Shown here: positions 34,347 through 36,688 of the stretch, one piece after another
How the letters are laid out: every line of letters begins with the position of its first letter
Numbering within the stretch: the first letter of the stretch is position 1
Origin: Bacteroidetes bacterium UBA7688
GTDB taxonomy: Bacteria > Bacteroidota > Bacteroidia > Chitinophagales > Chitinophagaceae
DNA: 36,688 bases
Reading direction: 5' to 3'
Assembly (NCBI GenBank): GCA_002482815.1
Contig: DLGS01000349.1
Span: 1 to 36,688 of the forward strand
Notes under the pieces: model-generated
What the model was told of the DNA's origin: nothing
The model's input: only the letters and a program-made list of their open reading frames with translations
Databases searched by the model: none
Program-made: the position numbers and the translations under genes

Positions 34347-36688
34347 ATGCGTAGAATTATATCTTTTTTATTAGTCAGCTTTTCGCTGATTATTGTTTCA
34401 AATCACTCCGCTATGGCCCAATACGGGAACGAATGGATTGATTATAATAAAACCTATTGGAAATTTAAGGTTGGTACTGAAGGGATTTTCAGGATAAACA
34501 AAGCCAGTCTTGACGCTGCCGGTGTGCCATCTTCTTCCAGCGGAGCAGATTATATCTTATTCAGAGACGGAAAAGAGGTCACCTTATATGTTACGAACAG
34601 CGGTGCATTTGGCAGTTCAGATTATATCGAATTTTATGCCAATAAAAATGACGGGCAAGCGGATAAGGAACTCTACCTCGGTAGCGATAAATATGCGAAT
34701 GATAAGAAAAGTCTGTTTAATGACACAGCCATTTACTTCCTGACTATAGACAATTCAAAAATTCATAACCGGTATGCGACAATCACAACGCCCATCCCGG
34801 GAACACCACCTGCAGCAAGTGCTTATTGTTGGTACACCAGGGAAGATAATAGCGGTATTTTCTTTTCGAACGGAAAAACCAATGCCCCTGTTGTGTTCAG
34901 TTCCTCGATTGTCATTTCTCTTTACTCTTCACAATTTGATCAGGGAGAAGGATATGTACTTAACTGGAACAACAGTGCTGTCCCTTATAACCTCTCTATT
35001 GCAGCACCTAACCTTGTAAGTGGCCCAATGATGGCAAGATTACAAACGGCCAGTATTGCTGAAGCAAGAGACTCTTCACACAAACTTCAGCTTCGTGTAA
35101 ACAGCATTTTAAAGGCTGATGTAAAATACGGGGTCAGCGACATCAAGCATTTTGATATCAGCTTACCTGCATCCGAACTTGGACTGAGCAATACTGTAAC
35201 ATTTACACACACGCAAACCGGGATAGCGGATGCATTCGGATTACCCTACTGGCGTTTAGAATATCCGCGTGACTGGAATTTCAGTGGTGCAGATTTCTTT
35301 AAATTCAGACTGGATGCAAATACGAACCCTGAATACATTGAAATTTTAAATTTCAATCACGGAGGAATAGCACCTGTTCTGTACGATAACACCAATAATA
35401 AAAGATATTCCGGAGATATTAGTGTTGCAGGAAAAACAAGATTTTATATTAATGCATCCCTTACTGCAACGGATATGATTTTGTATGCTGCTGCTTCACC
35501 TAAAATTCTTAGTCCTGAATTTACAAAGCAGCAAACATTTACCAACTACAACAACAGTTCAAATCAAGGCGACTATATTATCATCACGCATAAAAACCTG
35601 ATGAAACCACTCGGTGGAAAAAATCAGATTGATGAATATAAAAATTACAGAAGCTCTGCTTTGGGTGGAAACCATGCTGTGGTAGTTGCAGATATTGAAG
35701 AATTATATGACCAGTTTGCGTTTGGGATTTATACACACCCAAGTTCTATTAAGCATTTTCTCAATTATGCAAGCGATATATGGACAACCAAACCACAGAA
35801 TGTATTTCTGATTGGGAAGGGCGTTGTATACACGCAATTTAAATCTTTTGCATCTTCATCGAAAGCATCATTCTTTGAAGGGATAGTCCCAACTTATGGA
35901 TCGCCCGGCGCAGATGTTGCATTTGTGAGTGACAGAAATAATTGGACAATGCGCATGAACATAGGACGTCTTTCTGCATGGAATACTAGAGAAGTTGCAA
36001 CCTATCTGAATAAAATAAAAGCCTATGAAGCAACATTAGTTCCTGCAACCTTTCCTACACCAGAATCAGAATTATGGAAAAAGCAAGTACTTCATATAGC
36101 CGGCGGAGACAGGTCTGACCCTGGCCTGCAGGCAGGAACATTGCTCCCAACACTAGCTAATGCTGAAAGTATTATTGAAGGTCCGAAAACCGGTGCACAA
36201 GTCACTACAATAGCAAAAACATCCACCGATCTGACACAGGTTATTAAAAGCAAAACCATTGACAGTTTAATCACCAATGGATTATCCATGATTACCTATT
36301 ATGGACATGGCTCAGCGTCGGCACTTGATTATAATATCAAGGATCCTTCGGAGTTCAATTCTTTGCCCAAAATTCCAATTTTCAGTGCATATGGTTGTGA
36401 CATTTCAACCATTTATGAAACTGATACCGTAAAAACAATTACCGAGAAATATGTAAGTGCGCCTGTTAGCGGTTCTGTAGCTTCTATGGCTTCCAATAAT
36501 ATTGGCTATACCAACATTCACAGCAAATACATTCCGATTCTATACACCAGAATTGCGCAAAACAACTATGGTCAGACATTGGGTGATATTTACAAAGCTG
36601 CACACGACAGCTGCCTGAAAAGCAGTGTGGAAGTTGCCAATCAAACATCAATGACCCAAACCCACATGGAGTCTTTTATTTTGCAGGG
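34347..36688 (+). CDS. C25 gingipain-like peptidase, PorU2-like T9SS sortase (3' end outside window)
   Basis: An open frame of 780 codons from ATG 34347 runs off the window without a stop. Signal peptide (RRIISFLLVSFSLIIVSNHS, ending AMAQ), then YGNEWIDYNKTYWKFKVG, the usual N-terminal module of PorU-type proteins. The C25 peptidase domain has a catalytic His654 in TYYGHGSAS and Cys684 in FSAYGCDIS, 30 residues apart as expected for gingipain-like enzymes. Upstream is THKNLMKPLGGKNQIDEY, marking the start of the catalytic region. PorU is the cell-surface protease/sortase that cuts T9SS C-terminal signals and joins cargo to A-LPS; PorU2 is its paralogue in Sphingobacteria and Chitinophagales. 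It follows the PorV/PorQ-like gene by 26 bases and is probably cotranscribed. Confidence 0.88.
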   Translation, partial: MRRIISFLLVSFSLIIVSNHSAMAQYGNEWIDYNKTYWKFKVGTEGIFRINKASLDAAGVPSSSSGADYILFRDGKEVTLYVTNSGAFGSSDYIEFYANKNDGQADKELYLGSDKYANDKKSLFNDTAIYFLTIDNSKIHNRYATITTPIPGTPPAASAYCWYTREDNSGIFFSNGKTNAPVVFSSSIVISLYSSQFDQGEGYVLNWNNSAVPYNLSIAAPNLVSGPMMARLQTASIAEARDSSHKLQLRVNSILKADVKYGVSDIKHFDISLPASELGLSNTVTFTHTQTGIADAFGLPYWRLEYPRDWNFSGADFFKFRLDANTNPEYIEILNFNHGGIAPVLYDNTNNKRYSGDISVAGKTRFYINASLTATDMILYAAASPKILSPEFTKQQTFTNYNNSSNQGDYIIITHKNLMKPLGGKNQIDEYKNYRSSALGGNHAVVVADIEELYDQFAFGIYTHPSSIKHFLNYASDIWTTKPQNVFLIGKGVVYTQFKSFASSSKASFFEGIVPTYGSPGADVAFVSDRNNWTMRMNIGRLSAWNTREVATYLNKIKAYEATLVPATFPTPESELWKKQVLHIAGGDRSDPGLQAGTLLPTLANAESIIEGPKTGAQVTTIAKTSTDLTQVIKSKTIDSLITNGLSMITYYGHGSASALDYNIKDPSEFNSLPKIPIFSAYGCDISTIYETDTVKTITEKYVSAPVSGSVASMASNNIGYTNIHSKYIPILYTRIAQNNYGQTLGDIYKAAHDSCLKSSVEVANQTSMTQTHMESFILQ

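Noticed and set aside
1..36688. Search by eye for CRISPR arrays, tRNA genes, insertion sequences or prophage genes
   Set aside because: No spaced direct repeats, no tRNA-like clover sequence, no transposase, integrase or phage structural genes were seen.

Overview
The window reads as chromosomal DNA of a Bacteroidota bacterium, probably from the Chitinophagales or a nearby order. The evidence is two secreted proteins ending in type IX secretion (T9SS) sorting domains, one type A and one type B (gliding-motility-associated C-terminus), a PorV/PorQ-like barrel beside a C25 PorU2-like peptidase, three DUF1573 proteins, an SpmA-SpmB fusion, and several -7 elements of the Bacteroidota form TAnnTTTG. 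Genus cannot be fixed from the sequence alone.

Layout. 1-416 (-): 5' part of the LPS-export ATPase gene lptB. 641-1363 (+): a probably well expressed outer-membrane barrel with a charged tail. 1484-11513: a polysaccharide (O-antigen or exopolysaccharide) locus, visibly more AT-rich than the rest. It holds a flippase, a GT-C-like membrane protein, a GT4, then a GT2 and a polymerase-like protein on the opposite strand, then a second Wzy/WaaL-like protein, a DUF1972 glycosyltransferase and a polyprenyl-phosphate sugar-1-phosphate transferase that would start the repeat unit. 11517-14216 (-): a compact run of DUF2007 protein, outer-membrane barrel and a PafA-type alkaline phosphatase. 14318-15641 (-): a small lipoprotein and PhoH. 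15771-16592 (+): a short-chain dehydrogenase.

16637-22379 (+): two large T9SS cargo proteins, an FG-GAP repeat protein with a type A signal and a GEVED/Ig/PKD multidomain protein with a type B signal. 22471-25452 (+): MltD-like lytic transglycosylase, metallo-beta-lactamase-fold hydrolase and SpmAB-like membrane protein. 25458-26108 (-): HAD phosphatase. 26228-29744 (+): two M16 peptidase-family genes whose active-site parts are split between them. 29821-31245 (-): CCA-adding enzyme/HD protein. 31413-32961 (+): three tandem DUF1573 proteins. 33172 to the end (+): PorV/PorQ-family barrel and PorU2-like peptidase, cut by the window end.

The main theme is the cell envelope: LPS and polysaccharide assembly, peptidoglycan turnover, and secretion and anchoring of surface proteins by T9SS. 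I did not find CRISPR arrays, insertion sequences, prophage genes, rRNA or tRNA. No wholly new system can be claimed with confidence. The most interesting items are the split-site M16 pair with an extra C-terminal domain, an in-frame run of eight G in the PorV-like gene, the DUF1573 triplet, and the mosaic polysaccharide locus with two divergent polymerase/ligase homologues.
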